Assembly: GCA_002414205.1 (NCBI GenBank) | Contig: DHYQ01000104.1 | Span: forward strand, 1-5,000 | Direction: 5' to 3' | Origin: Gallionellaceae bacterium UBA5126 | Lineage (GTDB): Bacteria; Pseudomonadota; Gammaproteobacteria; Burkholderiales; Gallionellaceae | DNA length: 5,000 bases | Shown here: one piece after another, positions 1 through 5,000 of the stretch | How positions within the stretch are numbered: the first letter of the stretch is position 1 | Layout: every line of letters starts with the position of its first letter | Position numbers and translations under genes: made by a program | The notes under the pieces: generated by a model | Seen by the model: only the letters and a program-made list of their open reading frames with translations | The model's database searches: none | What the model was told of the DNA's origin: nothing

Positions 1-1476
1 CTCGCGCTGGGTTCATCTGTTTATGTCCGATCGCACTTGGGTGGTCGCAATGAGGTATTTGCTGTAACAGATGCAAGAGGTTTTTTGGCTGAAACATTTG
101 TCTTTAAGCGCATGAACGAAGACAAAGCTAAGTATGAGCAAGCAATGTTGGAAAGGCTTCGAGCCGAGATTGTTCGGCTTGGTGATGAAAATAGATTCGA
201 CGTGCCTCGTTCACTTGCAATCGTCGAACTTTCCTCTAATGATGAGCGGCGCTGGGTACACGTTTCTCAGCGGGCGGTTGGGCGTTTGGTAAGTGAACTA
301 CATCGTGATGAGGTTTCTGAAGTCCTCCTTGAGTCTATCGTTGATTTTCTTGCGGTATTCCATTGTGTTGCCGGGAGGCCACCAGATAAAGAGTCATCCG
401 CATGGCGATTGTTGAAAGATCGTTCTCTCAAACCGTGGTCGAGAACCCTTTTTGAACGAAATGAGGCCGACCGTTTTGTTAGCGATTTGAAAACCATTTT
501 CCCTCAAGAGCTTCGGCTAGTTAGAAAACGGGATGGTCATGCGTCCAATTGGTTGGTGGATGCAGTTGGGCGAATTGTCGCCATTGATCTTGAGTGCAGT
601 GAGTTTGTTCCGATAGGGTATGACGTTACTCAACTGATTGAAGATCATGCTCTGATACCAGCAAACCCAGATGGTTGGAACAAGCGCCTTGAGATTATGA
701 AGCGCTATTTAGAGCACATGGAGTATCCCCTCAGTGATGCTGATATGGTGAAAGCATATGGATGGTTTGCTCTGGCTCGTGCGTTGCGGTTAGGCACTGA
801 CAAAGATGCAGGTAAGCAATTGCGGCGTCATGCACGAGAGTTGTGCGTGTTGTTGACGGAGTACGATGATGGCATCAAACCGCTCGCGCAAAAGCTACAT
901 CAGGCTCTCGCACGCATTGAGCAAACAGAAACTAATGAGTCTGTGTTGAGTCATGATCACCGTCGGCTAAGTAAAAGAATGGCTGCTCTCCTTCGTCATG
1001 GGCTGGCGGCTAACAATGTCCAGATTGATTCGAGTGGATTTTCCTCAATGGATGATGTTGCCGCCTCTCTAAATGTAGAGGCAAGCCAGTTGCTGGCTGT
1101 TGCGGAGCACCCGAGTGAGCCAAGATTTGAAGTTCGAAATGGGCAGCTCAGAGCTCTTTATGGTCATTCCCTAAAAGTTACCGTTGATGTCGGCATGAAA
1201 GTCGGAGTACCTACGTCGTTGTTTCATGGTTCTAGCTGGGCGGCGCTGAATACGATTGTTAGCCAAGGTTTGCTTCCGATGGCACGGTGCGAGGTTCATT
1301 TAACAAACAGCGCTGAAGAGGCTATGGCGGTGGGGGAACGCAAGGGTGCTCCTCTCGTTCTTGCGGTTGCCCAGAAATACGATGAAAAGTCTGTAGTAGA
1401 GGGGATTTGGACTACGAGGTGTGTTGAGCCGAACCGGCTGTCTATCGTTAACCCATTTATTGAAGGCGGATATTAA
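1..1476 (+). CDS. APH-like kinase / RNA 2'-phosphotransferase (KptA/Tpt1) fusion protein, 5'-partial
   Basis: The frame is open from base 1, so the true start is upstream. TTG (37) and ATG (112) exist, but they lack a ribosome site and would cut into the kinase N-lobe. The first domain (about 1-750) looks like an APH/choline-kinase fold: a possible nucleotide-loop segment GSSVYVR, a beta3-type lysine in VFK (codon 106), a helix-C glutamate in KYEQ (codon 136), a catalytic-loop match RDGHASN (Asp codon 532, Asn codon 547) and a metal-binding IDLE (Asp codon 586). A helical linker follows. From about 961 to the stop is a full-length KptA/Tpt1 domain with Arg-His in LLRHG (codons 994, 997), Arg and His in LRALYGHS (1150, 1165), FHG (1225), ARCEVHLT (1285-1303) and VGERKG (Arg 1339). 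In the known family this domain removes an internal RNA 2'-phosphate using NAD+. The kinase substrate is unknown. Codon use is AT-richer than in the neighbours, suggesting acquisition by transfer. The KptA call is firm, the kinase call good, the joint function unknown. Confidence 0.85.
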   Translation, partial: LALGSSVYVRSHLGGRNEVFAVTDARGFLAETFVFKRMNEDKAKYEQAMLERLRAEIVRLGDENRFDVPRSLAIVELSSNDERRWVHVSQRAVGRLVSELHRDEVSEVLLESIVDFLAVFHCVAGRPPDKESSAWRLLKDRSLKPWSRTLFERNEADRFVSDLKTIFPQELRLVRKRDGHASNWLVDAVGRIVAIDLECSEFVPIGYDVTQLIEDHALIPANPDGWNKRLEIMKRYLEHMEYPLSDADMVKAYGWFALARALRLGTDKDAGKQLRRHARELCVLLTEYDDGIKPLAQKLHQALARIEQTETNESVLSHDHRRLSKRMAALLRHGLAANNVQIDSSGFSSMDDVAASLNVEASQLLAVAEHPSEPRFEVRNGQLRALYGHSLKVTVDVGMKVGVPTSLFHGSSWAALNTIVSQGLLPMARCEVHLTNSAEEAMAVGERKGAPLVLAVAQKYDEKSVVEGIWTTRCVEPNRLSIVNPFIEGGY

Positions 1477-1601
1477 CCAGCGACGTTATGATGATGGAAG
1501 GTACTCACGAGCGTTTTTTCGCTCATTGGTGATAGTTGCTGGAAAAATGGTGAAAGGTTGGGGTCACTTTAGAATTTTTGAGAAAACTTGTTTTGATAAA
1601 C

Positions 1602-1629
1602 AAAAAGCCCAATCTTGCGATTGGGCTTT
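1602..1629 (-). terminator. Rho-independent terminator downstream of tRNA-Asn
   Basis: An 11-bp perfect stem (1604-1614 with 1619-1629) encloses a four-base loop (1615-1618). Read on the minus strand the stem is followed by TTTTTG, a good U-tract, just after the tRNA 3' end. The same hairpin could weakly stop the convergent + strand transcript from the kinase-KptA gene, because a short TTTAAAT follows it in that direction. Confidence 0.85.
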
Positions 1630-1636
1630 AAATCTG

Positions 1637-1712
1637 TGGCTCCCCGAACTGGATTCGAACCAGTGACCTGCGGATTAACAGTCCGTCGCTCTACCGACTG
1701 AGCTATCAGGGA
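1637..1712 (-). tRNA. tRNA-Asn (anticodon GTT)
   Basis: The minus strand folds into a complete 76-nt cloverleaf with an encoded 3' CCA (1637-1639). The 7-bp acceptor stem pairs TCCCTGA with TCGGGGA, including one T·G wobble. The D arm is GCTC/GAGC. The anticodon loop is CTGTTAA, so the anticodon is GTT, which reads AAC and AAU codons. The T arm is ACTGG/CCAGT around TTCGAAT. The outermost anticodon-stem pair is A·C, the only mismatch seen. The gene has its own promoter upstream and a terminator directly downstream. Its 3' end faces the low-GC segment, the usual orientation when an integrative element has used a tRNA gene as its target. Confidence 0.97.
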
Positions 1713-1726
1713 ACGGAACGGCGCGC

Positions 1727-1754
1727 ATTATAACAGTGCATTCGGCGCCGTCAA
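1727..1754 (-). promoter_or_regulatory. Sigma70-type promoter of tRNA-Asn
   Basis: On the minus strand TTGACG (1754-1749) and a perfect TATAAT (1732-1727) are separated by 16 bases. Transcription would begin near 1720, a few bases before the mature tRNA 5' end at 1712. The bases after the -10 box are GCGCGCC, a GC-rich discriminator of the kind associated with stringent (ppGpp/DksA) control of stable-RNA promoters. The -35 box lies only about ten bases after the stop codon of the cytochrome gene. Confidence 0.85.
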
Positions 1755-1763
1755 GCTATATTT

Positions 1764-2678
1764 TCAGTGCCGTGGCGTGTGATGAGCTAATTCAGGTAGC
1801 TTGGACACGTAGATGGCCAGTTTTTTGATTTCGTTGTTGTTCAGGCGATTGCCTTCGGCAAAGCTGGGCATGTTGGAAATACGATCGTTAGGGTCGCCGG
1901 AGTTAACGCCATAGTTGATGGTGCGGCGTATACCGTCCAGGGTGCCTTCAAAGCGCCAGATGCTGTCGGTCAGGTTGACGGCGCCCAAGGATTTGCTGCC
2001 GGTGGCGGTTTCGCCGTGGCAATCCGTGCAACCGGCACTCAGAAACACTTTGCGCCCAGCGGGTTCCTTGTCGCCTAAGCCTTCACTCATGGCCTTGACG
2101 AAACGCGCCACATTGTCGATGTCTTTTTCCGAGAGGGTTTTGCGGAATCCAGGCATCATGGCACGCGAGCCATAGACGATGGTGGTGTAGAGGTTGTCGA
2201 TCTGATTGTCGAACAGCCAGTCGCTGTCGTTCAGGATGGGCGCAAACAGGCCGCGATCGGTTTGATTGCCTTCGCCATTGGCGCCGTGGCAATCCGCACA
2301 ATGTGAAGCGAACAGCGGTGCTGCGGTGCGCAGTGTGTAGTCCAGCAATTTTTTGTCAGCCAGGATGTTTTCCAGACTGAGCTTGCTGATTTTTTCTTCG
2401 TACTCTTCGTTGTGCAGTTTGTGGTCACGGAAGTAGTCGTAGCCCAGCCAGACAGTGCCAGCGATCACTAGGGCGAAGAGCAAAGTGATTAAGAAGCGCA
2501 GGATGGGGTTGCTTTTGGACGTTGGCGCGAACAGATTAGGTTCCACGATGGCCTCCTGCATTTGGAAGAATTTCGAGGTGGGAGGTGGCAGGGGCTCAAA
2601 GGCAAGGAATAACGGCTTGGATTGCAACGGTGTTTCTTCGTCATCCTTGGTGCTGTTCCATGGCTCTTGTTCATCCAT
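1764..2678 (-). CDS. Membrane-anchored diheme cytochrome c (CcoP/FixP-like periplasmic domains)
   Basis: This is a predicted electron-transfer protein of about 304 residues with two class-I cytochrome c domains. Numbering from the ATG at 2678, residues 1-58 form a polar, proline-containing cytoplasmic tail, and about 59-80 form one membrane helix (ILRFLITLLFALVIAG...). The heme sites are CADCH (127-131) and CTDCH (217-221), each followed by a likely axial methionine, in MPGF (Met 175) and NMPSF (Met 270). The domain pattern (CHGANGEG, MPGF, VARFVKAM, then CTDCHG, NLTD, LAIYVSKL) resembles the C-terminal half of CcoP of cbb3 oxidase. However, no ccoN/ccoO gene is visible and the N-terminal tail does not look like CcoP. 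I chose this ATG because AGGGG lies five bases upstream. An in-frame ATG at 2699 and a TTG at 2702 lack such a site. The gene starts 25 bases after the hemE stop codon, suggesting one operon. Its oxidase or reductase partner is not identifiable here. Confidence 0.88.
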   Translation of the reverse strand: MDEQEPWNSTKDDEETPLQSKPLFLAFEPLPPPTSKFFQMQEAIVEPNLFAPTSKSNPILRFLITLLFALVIAGTVWLGYDYFRDHKLHNEEYEEKISKLSLENILADKKLLDYTLRTAAPLFASHCADCHGANGEGNQTDRGLFAPILNDSDWLFDNQIDNLYTTIVYGSRAMMPGFRKTLSEKDIDNVARFVKAMSEGLGDKEPAGRKVFLSAGCTDCHGETATGSKSLGAVNLTDSIWRFEGTLDGIRRTINYGVNSGDPNDRISNMPSFAEGNRLNNNEIKKLAIYVSKLPELAHHTPRH

Positions 2679-2683
2679 TTGAG

Positions 2684-2688
2684 CCCCT
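2684..2688 (-). promoter_or_regulatory. Ribosome binding site of the cytochrome gene, within a small hairpin
   Basis: AGGGG on the minus strand sits five bases before the ATG at 2678 and decides that start over the two upstream in-frame candidates. Its four Gs (2684-2687) can pair with CCCC at 2691-2694 across a three-base loop, so the site may be partly masked. Ribosomes finishing hemE, whose stop is at 2704-2706, could open it. Confidence 0.5.
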
Positions 2689-2703
2689 GCGGGGTGCATC
2701 AAA

Positions 2704-3768
2704 TTAGTGGTATTTGCGGCTCAATTCATGAACCGCTTCCACCAGCGCCGCAGCATGTTCAGGATTCACGTGTTGCGAAATGCCATGCCCCAGATTGAAC
2801 ACGTGTCCGCTGCCAAAGCCGTAGCTGCTCAACACGCGGCCCACTTCGGTGCGAATGGCGTCTGGCGAAGCGAACAGCACGGCGGGGTCGATGTTGCCTT
2901 GCAAGGCCACGCGGTCGCCGACTTTTTGTCGGGCGATGCCGATGTCCATGGTCCAGTCCAGGCCCACGGCGTCGCAGCCGGTGTCGGCAATGCCTTCAAT
3001 CCACAGGCCGCCGCCCTTGGTAAAGACGATGGAGGGGATGCGCACGCCGTCTTTTTCCTTAATCAGGCCGTCGATGATGCGGCGGGTGTAGGCCAGCGAG
3101 AATTCGTGGAATGCCGCATGCGACAGCACGCCGCCCCAGGAATCAAAAACCATCACCGCTTGTGCCCCGGCTTCGATTTGCGCATTCAGGTAGTTGATCA
3201 CCGAGCGGGTGGTCACTTCCAGAATGTGGTGCATCAGCTTGGGGTCGTTGTACATCAAGGTTTTGACCTTGGCATAGTCGTCGCTGCCGCCGCCTTCCAC
3301 CATGTAGCAGGACAGGGTGAAGGGGCTGCCGGAGAAGCCAATCAGCGGCACACGACCATCCAGTGCCTTGCGGATTTCGCTCACCGCATCCGTCACGTAG
3401 CGCAAATCCTTGTCCACGTCGGCTTCACGCAGCGCCAGAATGGCGGCTTCGTCACGCAGCGGGCGCTGGAATTTGGGGCCTTCGCCTTCGGCAAAGTACA
3501 GGCCCAAGCCCATGGCATCCGGTACGGTCAGAATGTCGGAGAACAGAATCGCCGCATCCAGCGGGAAACGATCCAGCGGTTGCAGTGTCACTTCCGTGGC
3601 GTAGCTTGGACTGGTGCACAGGCCCATGAAACTGCCCGCCTTGGCGCGGGTTGCGCGGTATTCCGGCAAATAGCGACCCGCCTGGCGCATCATCCACAGC
3701 GGGGTGTATTCGGTCGGCTGGCGCAACAGGGCGCGCAGGAAGGTATCGTTCTTGACGTTGAAGTTCAT
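2704..3768 (-). CDS. hemE: Uroporphyrinogen decarboxylase
   Basis: HemE is a cytosolic, cofactor-free enzyme that removes four acetate carboxyl groups from uroporphyrinogen III to give coproporphyrinogen III, the branch step leading to protoheme. The 354-residue product has the length of E. coli HemE and aligns from end to end. Visible hallmarks, numbered from the ATG at 3768, are the first signature [15 protein letters not shown] with substrate-binding Arg28 and Arg32, FSDIL with the central Asp78, the second signature [17 protein letters not shown] with Tyr155, FDSWGG, QGNIDP, and NLGHGI with His328. The start at 3768 matches the family N-terminus ([13 protein letters not shown] follows). 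An upstream extension to 3795 would add nine residues with no family counterpart. The ribosome site is weak, only the purine-rich AGAAAAGAAAA. The gene lies 131 bases after gltD and 25 bases before the cytochrome gene. I see no convincing promoter in the 131-base gap, so co-transcription with gltD is plausible. Confidence 0.97.
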   Translation of the reverse strand: MNFNVKNDTFLRALLRQPTEYTPLWMMRQAGRYLPEYRATRAKAGSFMGLCTSPSYATEVTLQPLDRFPLDAAILFSDILTVPDAMGLGLYFAEGEGPKFQRPLRDEAAILALREADVDKDLRYVTDAVSEIRKALDGRVPLIGFSGSPFTLSCYMVEGGGSDDYAKVKTLMYNDPKLMHHILEVTTRSVINYLNAQIEAGAQAVMVFDSWGGVLSHAAFHEFSLAYTRRIIDGLIKEKDGVRIPSIVFTKGGGLWIEGIADTGCDAVGLDWTMDIGIARQKVGDRVALQGNIDPAVLFASPDAIRTEVGRVLSSYGFGSGHVFNLGHGISQHVNPEHAAALVEAVHELSRKYH

Positions 3769-3799
3769 GTTTTCTTTTCTAATAAAACACTGCAAAACT

Positions 3800-3830
3800 G
3801 GGGAAGGGGGAAGAGAGAAGGGGGAAGGGG
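3800..3830. repeat. Perfect 31-bp polypurine mirror repeat, potential G-quadruplex or triplex
   Basis: The + strand reads as runs G4-A2-G5-A2-GAGAG-A2-G5-A2-G4, identical in both directions around position 3815, and continues with two more Gs. Four runs of at least four Gs separated by 2, 9 and 2 bases fit an intramolecular G-quadruplex on the + strand, which is the template strand for gltD and hemE. A homopurine mirror repeat also fits H-DNA. A GC palindrome (3831-3836 with 3840-3845) follows directly. The element lies 32 bases upstream of the hemE start. Confidence 0.8.
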
Positions 3831-3867
3831 GGCGGCGCTGCCGCCTGAAGGAAGAAGCAAGGGTTTA

Positions 3868-3897
3868 CTCTTCTCCCTTCCTCCTTGTCCCTTCTCC
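3868..3897. repeat. Polypyrimidine arm, imperfect inverted partner of the 3800-3830 tract
   Basis: This 30-base pyrimidine-rich tract starts right after the gltD stop codon in the gene direction. Its reverse complement matches 22 of 30 bases of 3800-3829. Together the two arms could form a long imperfect stem in the gltD-hemE intercistronic RNA, with the GC hairpin 3831-3845 inside the loop. It may be an intergenic repeat present elsewhere in the genome, or an mRNA processing or stability element. The sequence does not decide between these. Confidence 0.5.
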
Positions 3898-3899
3898 AC

Positions 3900-5000
3900 C
3901 TACCGTGGCAACTCGCTGCTGCCCATCAGGTATTCGTCCACGGCGCGGGCGGCTTGGCGGCCTTCGCGGATGGCCCACACCACCAGCGATTGACCACGGC
4001 GCACGTCACCGGCGGCGAACACTTTGTCCACGCTGGTGCGGTAGTTGTCGGTGTTGGCGGCCACGTTGCCACGGGCGTCTTTTTCCACACCGAAAGCGGC
4101 CAGCATGTTGGGGCCGGGATGGACGAAGCCCATGGCCAGCAGCACCAGATCCGCCTTCAGCTCGAATTCGCTGCCGGGGATTTCCACCGGCTTGCCGCTG
4201 CTCCAGTCCAGACGCACGCAACGCAACGCCACCACGTCGCCATCGGCATTGCCGATGAATTCCTTGCTGCCAATCGACCAGTCGCGCACGCAACCTTCGT
4301 CGTGCGAGCTGGAGGTGCGCAGCTTCAGCGGCCAGTTTGGCCACACCAGCGACTTGTTTTCCTGTTCGGGCGGACGGGGCATCAGTTCGATTTGTGTGAC
4401 GGACGCTGCGCCGTGGCGGTTGGAAGTACCCACGCAGTCGGAGCCGGTGTCGCCACCGCCAATCACCACTACGTGCTTTTTGTTGGCGCGAATCTGGCCG
4501 GGCAACTTGTCGCCCGCATTTTGGCGGTTTTGTTGCGGCAGGAACTGCATGGCGTTATACACGCCGCGCAATTGGCGACCGGGGATGGGCAAATCGCGTG
4601 GCACTTCCGCGCCACCGGACATGATGATGGCATCGAATTCGGCCTTCAGCGCGTCGGGGGAAATGGTTTCCTTGGCCAGGTTGTTCACGCCCAAGTCAGC
4701 CTCTACGCCGATAAACACGCCGGTGCGGAACGTCACCCCTTCGGCTTCCATCTGCGCCACGCGGCGGTCGATGTGCGATTTTTCAAACTTGAAGTCGGGG
4801 ATGCCGTAGCGCAGCAAGCCGCCCACGCGGTCGTTCTTCTCAAACAGCGTCACAGCATGACCGGCGCGCGCCAGTTGTTGCGCGGCGGCCATCCCGGCAG
4901 GGCCAGCACCGATCACGGCGACTTTTTTGCCGGTTTTGTGTGCCGCAGGTTGTGGCACCACCCAACCATTTTCCCAAGCCTTGTCGATGATGGCGTGCTC
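3900..5000 (-). CDS. gltD: Glutamate synthase (NADPH) small subunit, N-terminus outside window
   Basis: GltD is the FAD- and iron-sulfur-containing beta subunit of cytosolic NADPH-dependent glutamate synthase. It takes electrons from NADPH and passes them to the large subunit GltB, which makes glutamate from 2-oxoglutarate and glutamine. The frame runs off the right edge. The first residues in the window ([18 protein letters not shown]) match the GltD interior, so the GTG at 4961 is not the start. The window holds 366 codons; roughly 120, including the expected N-terminal iron-sulfur cysteines, lie beyond 5000. Visible are the FAD-binding VIGAGPAG (4916-4893), [12 protein letters not shown], the NADPH-binding [12 protein letters not shown] region (about 4466-4443), and the C-terminal FAD motif [25 protein letters not shown] (4022-3948). 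The C-terminus MGSSELPR is typical. gltB is expected upstream, outside the window. hemE follows after a 131-base gap rich in repeats. Confidence 0.96.
   Translation of the reverse strand, partial: EHAIIDKAWENGWVVPQPAAHKTGKKVAVIGAGPAGMAAAQQLARAGHAVTLFEKNDRVGGLLRYGIPDFKFEKSHIDRRVAQMEAEGVTFRTGVFIGVEADLGVNNLAKETISPDALKAEFDAIIMSGGAEVPRDLPIPGRQLRGVYNAMQFLPQQNRQNAGDKLPGQIRANKKHVVVIGGGDTGSDCVGTSNRHGAASVTQIELMPRPPEQENKSLVWPNWPLKLRTSSSHDEGCVRDWSIGSKEFIGNADGDVVALRCVRLDWSSGKPVEIPGSEFELKADLVLLAMGFVHPGPNMLAAFGVEKDARGNVAANTDNYRTSVDKVFAAGDVRRGQSLVVWAIREGRQAARAVDEYLMGSSELPR

Noticed and set aside
1509..1524. GAGCG-TTTTTT-CGCTC hairpin after the kinase-KptA gene, as a possible terminator.
   Set aside because: The stem is only 5 bp and the T run is in the loop, not after the stem. 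The better terminator is the hairpin at 1604-1629.
1555..1600. GGGGTCACTTT and nearby AT-rich bases as a possible insertion-sequence end.
   Set aside because: There is no matching inverted end, target duplication or transposase in the window, and I could not confirm a family match from sequence alone.
1421..1666. Open frame of 81 codons on the + strand crossing the gene end, the terminator and the tRNA.
   Set aside because: It overlaps the fusion gene and the tRNA antisense, has no ribosome site and no recognisable protein features.
3769..3799. Possible hemE promoter (GTTTTATTAG as a -10-like box).
   Set aside because: The match to TATAAT is poor and no -35 element lies at proper spacing, because the upstream sequence is the polypurine tract.
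2707..3993. Long + strand open frame (428 codons) opposite hemE.
   Set aside because: It is an antisense shadow of hemE and the gap. The His/Ala/Gln-rich product is typical of reverse-frame translation of a GC-rich gene.
4045..4809. Long + strand open frame (254 codons) opposite gltD.
   Set aside because: It lies wholly antisense to clear GltD coding sequence and shows no protein family features.
4959..4961. GTG as the start of gltD.
   Set aside because: The frame continues to the window edge with GltD-like residues, so the real start is outside the window.

Overview
The window reads as proteobacterial chromosome, most likely betaproteobacterial. The HemE and GltD proteins, the gltD-hemE order, the membrane-anchored c-type cytochrome and the tRNA-Asn all fit. 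I cannot fix the genus from sequence alone; a Nitrosomonadales-type organism is a reasonable guess and no more.

Layout. The left third (1-1476, + strand) is one protein gene, cut by the window edge at its 5' end. It joins an aminoglycoside-phosphotransferase/choline-kinase-like (APH-fold) domain to a complete C-terminal RNA 2'-phosphotransferase (KptA/Tpt1) domain. Its base composition is clearly lower in GC than the rest of the window. It faces a compact minus-strand block made of partial gltD (3900-5000), hemE (2704-3768), a CcoP-like diheme cytochrome c gene (1764-2678) and tRNA-Asn(GTT) (1637-1712). The tRNA has its own sigma70-type promoter and a rho-independent terminator, which sits between the two convergent units.

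How the genes work together. gltD, hemE and the cytochrome gene lie head to tail with small gaps (131 and 25 bases) and may be co-transcribed. They make thematic sense together: GltD supplies electrons for glutamate synthesis, glutamate is the precursor of tetrapyrroles in bacteria using the C5 pathway, HemE carries out a mid-pathway step of heme synthesis, and the cytochrome binds two hemes.

The most unusual items are the kinase-KptA fusion next to a tRNA gene in a compositionally distinct segment, and a perfect polypurine mirror repeat with runs of four or more G in the gltD-hemE gap. No CRISPR array, insertion sequence or complete novel multi-gene system is visible. If the fusion belongs to a larger RNA-repair or defence locus, the rest lies upstream of the window.
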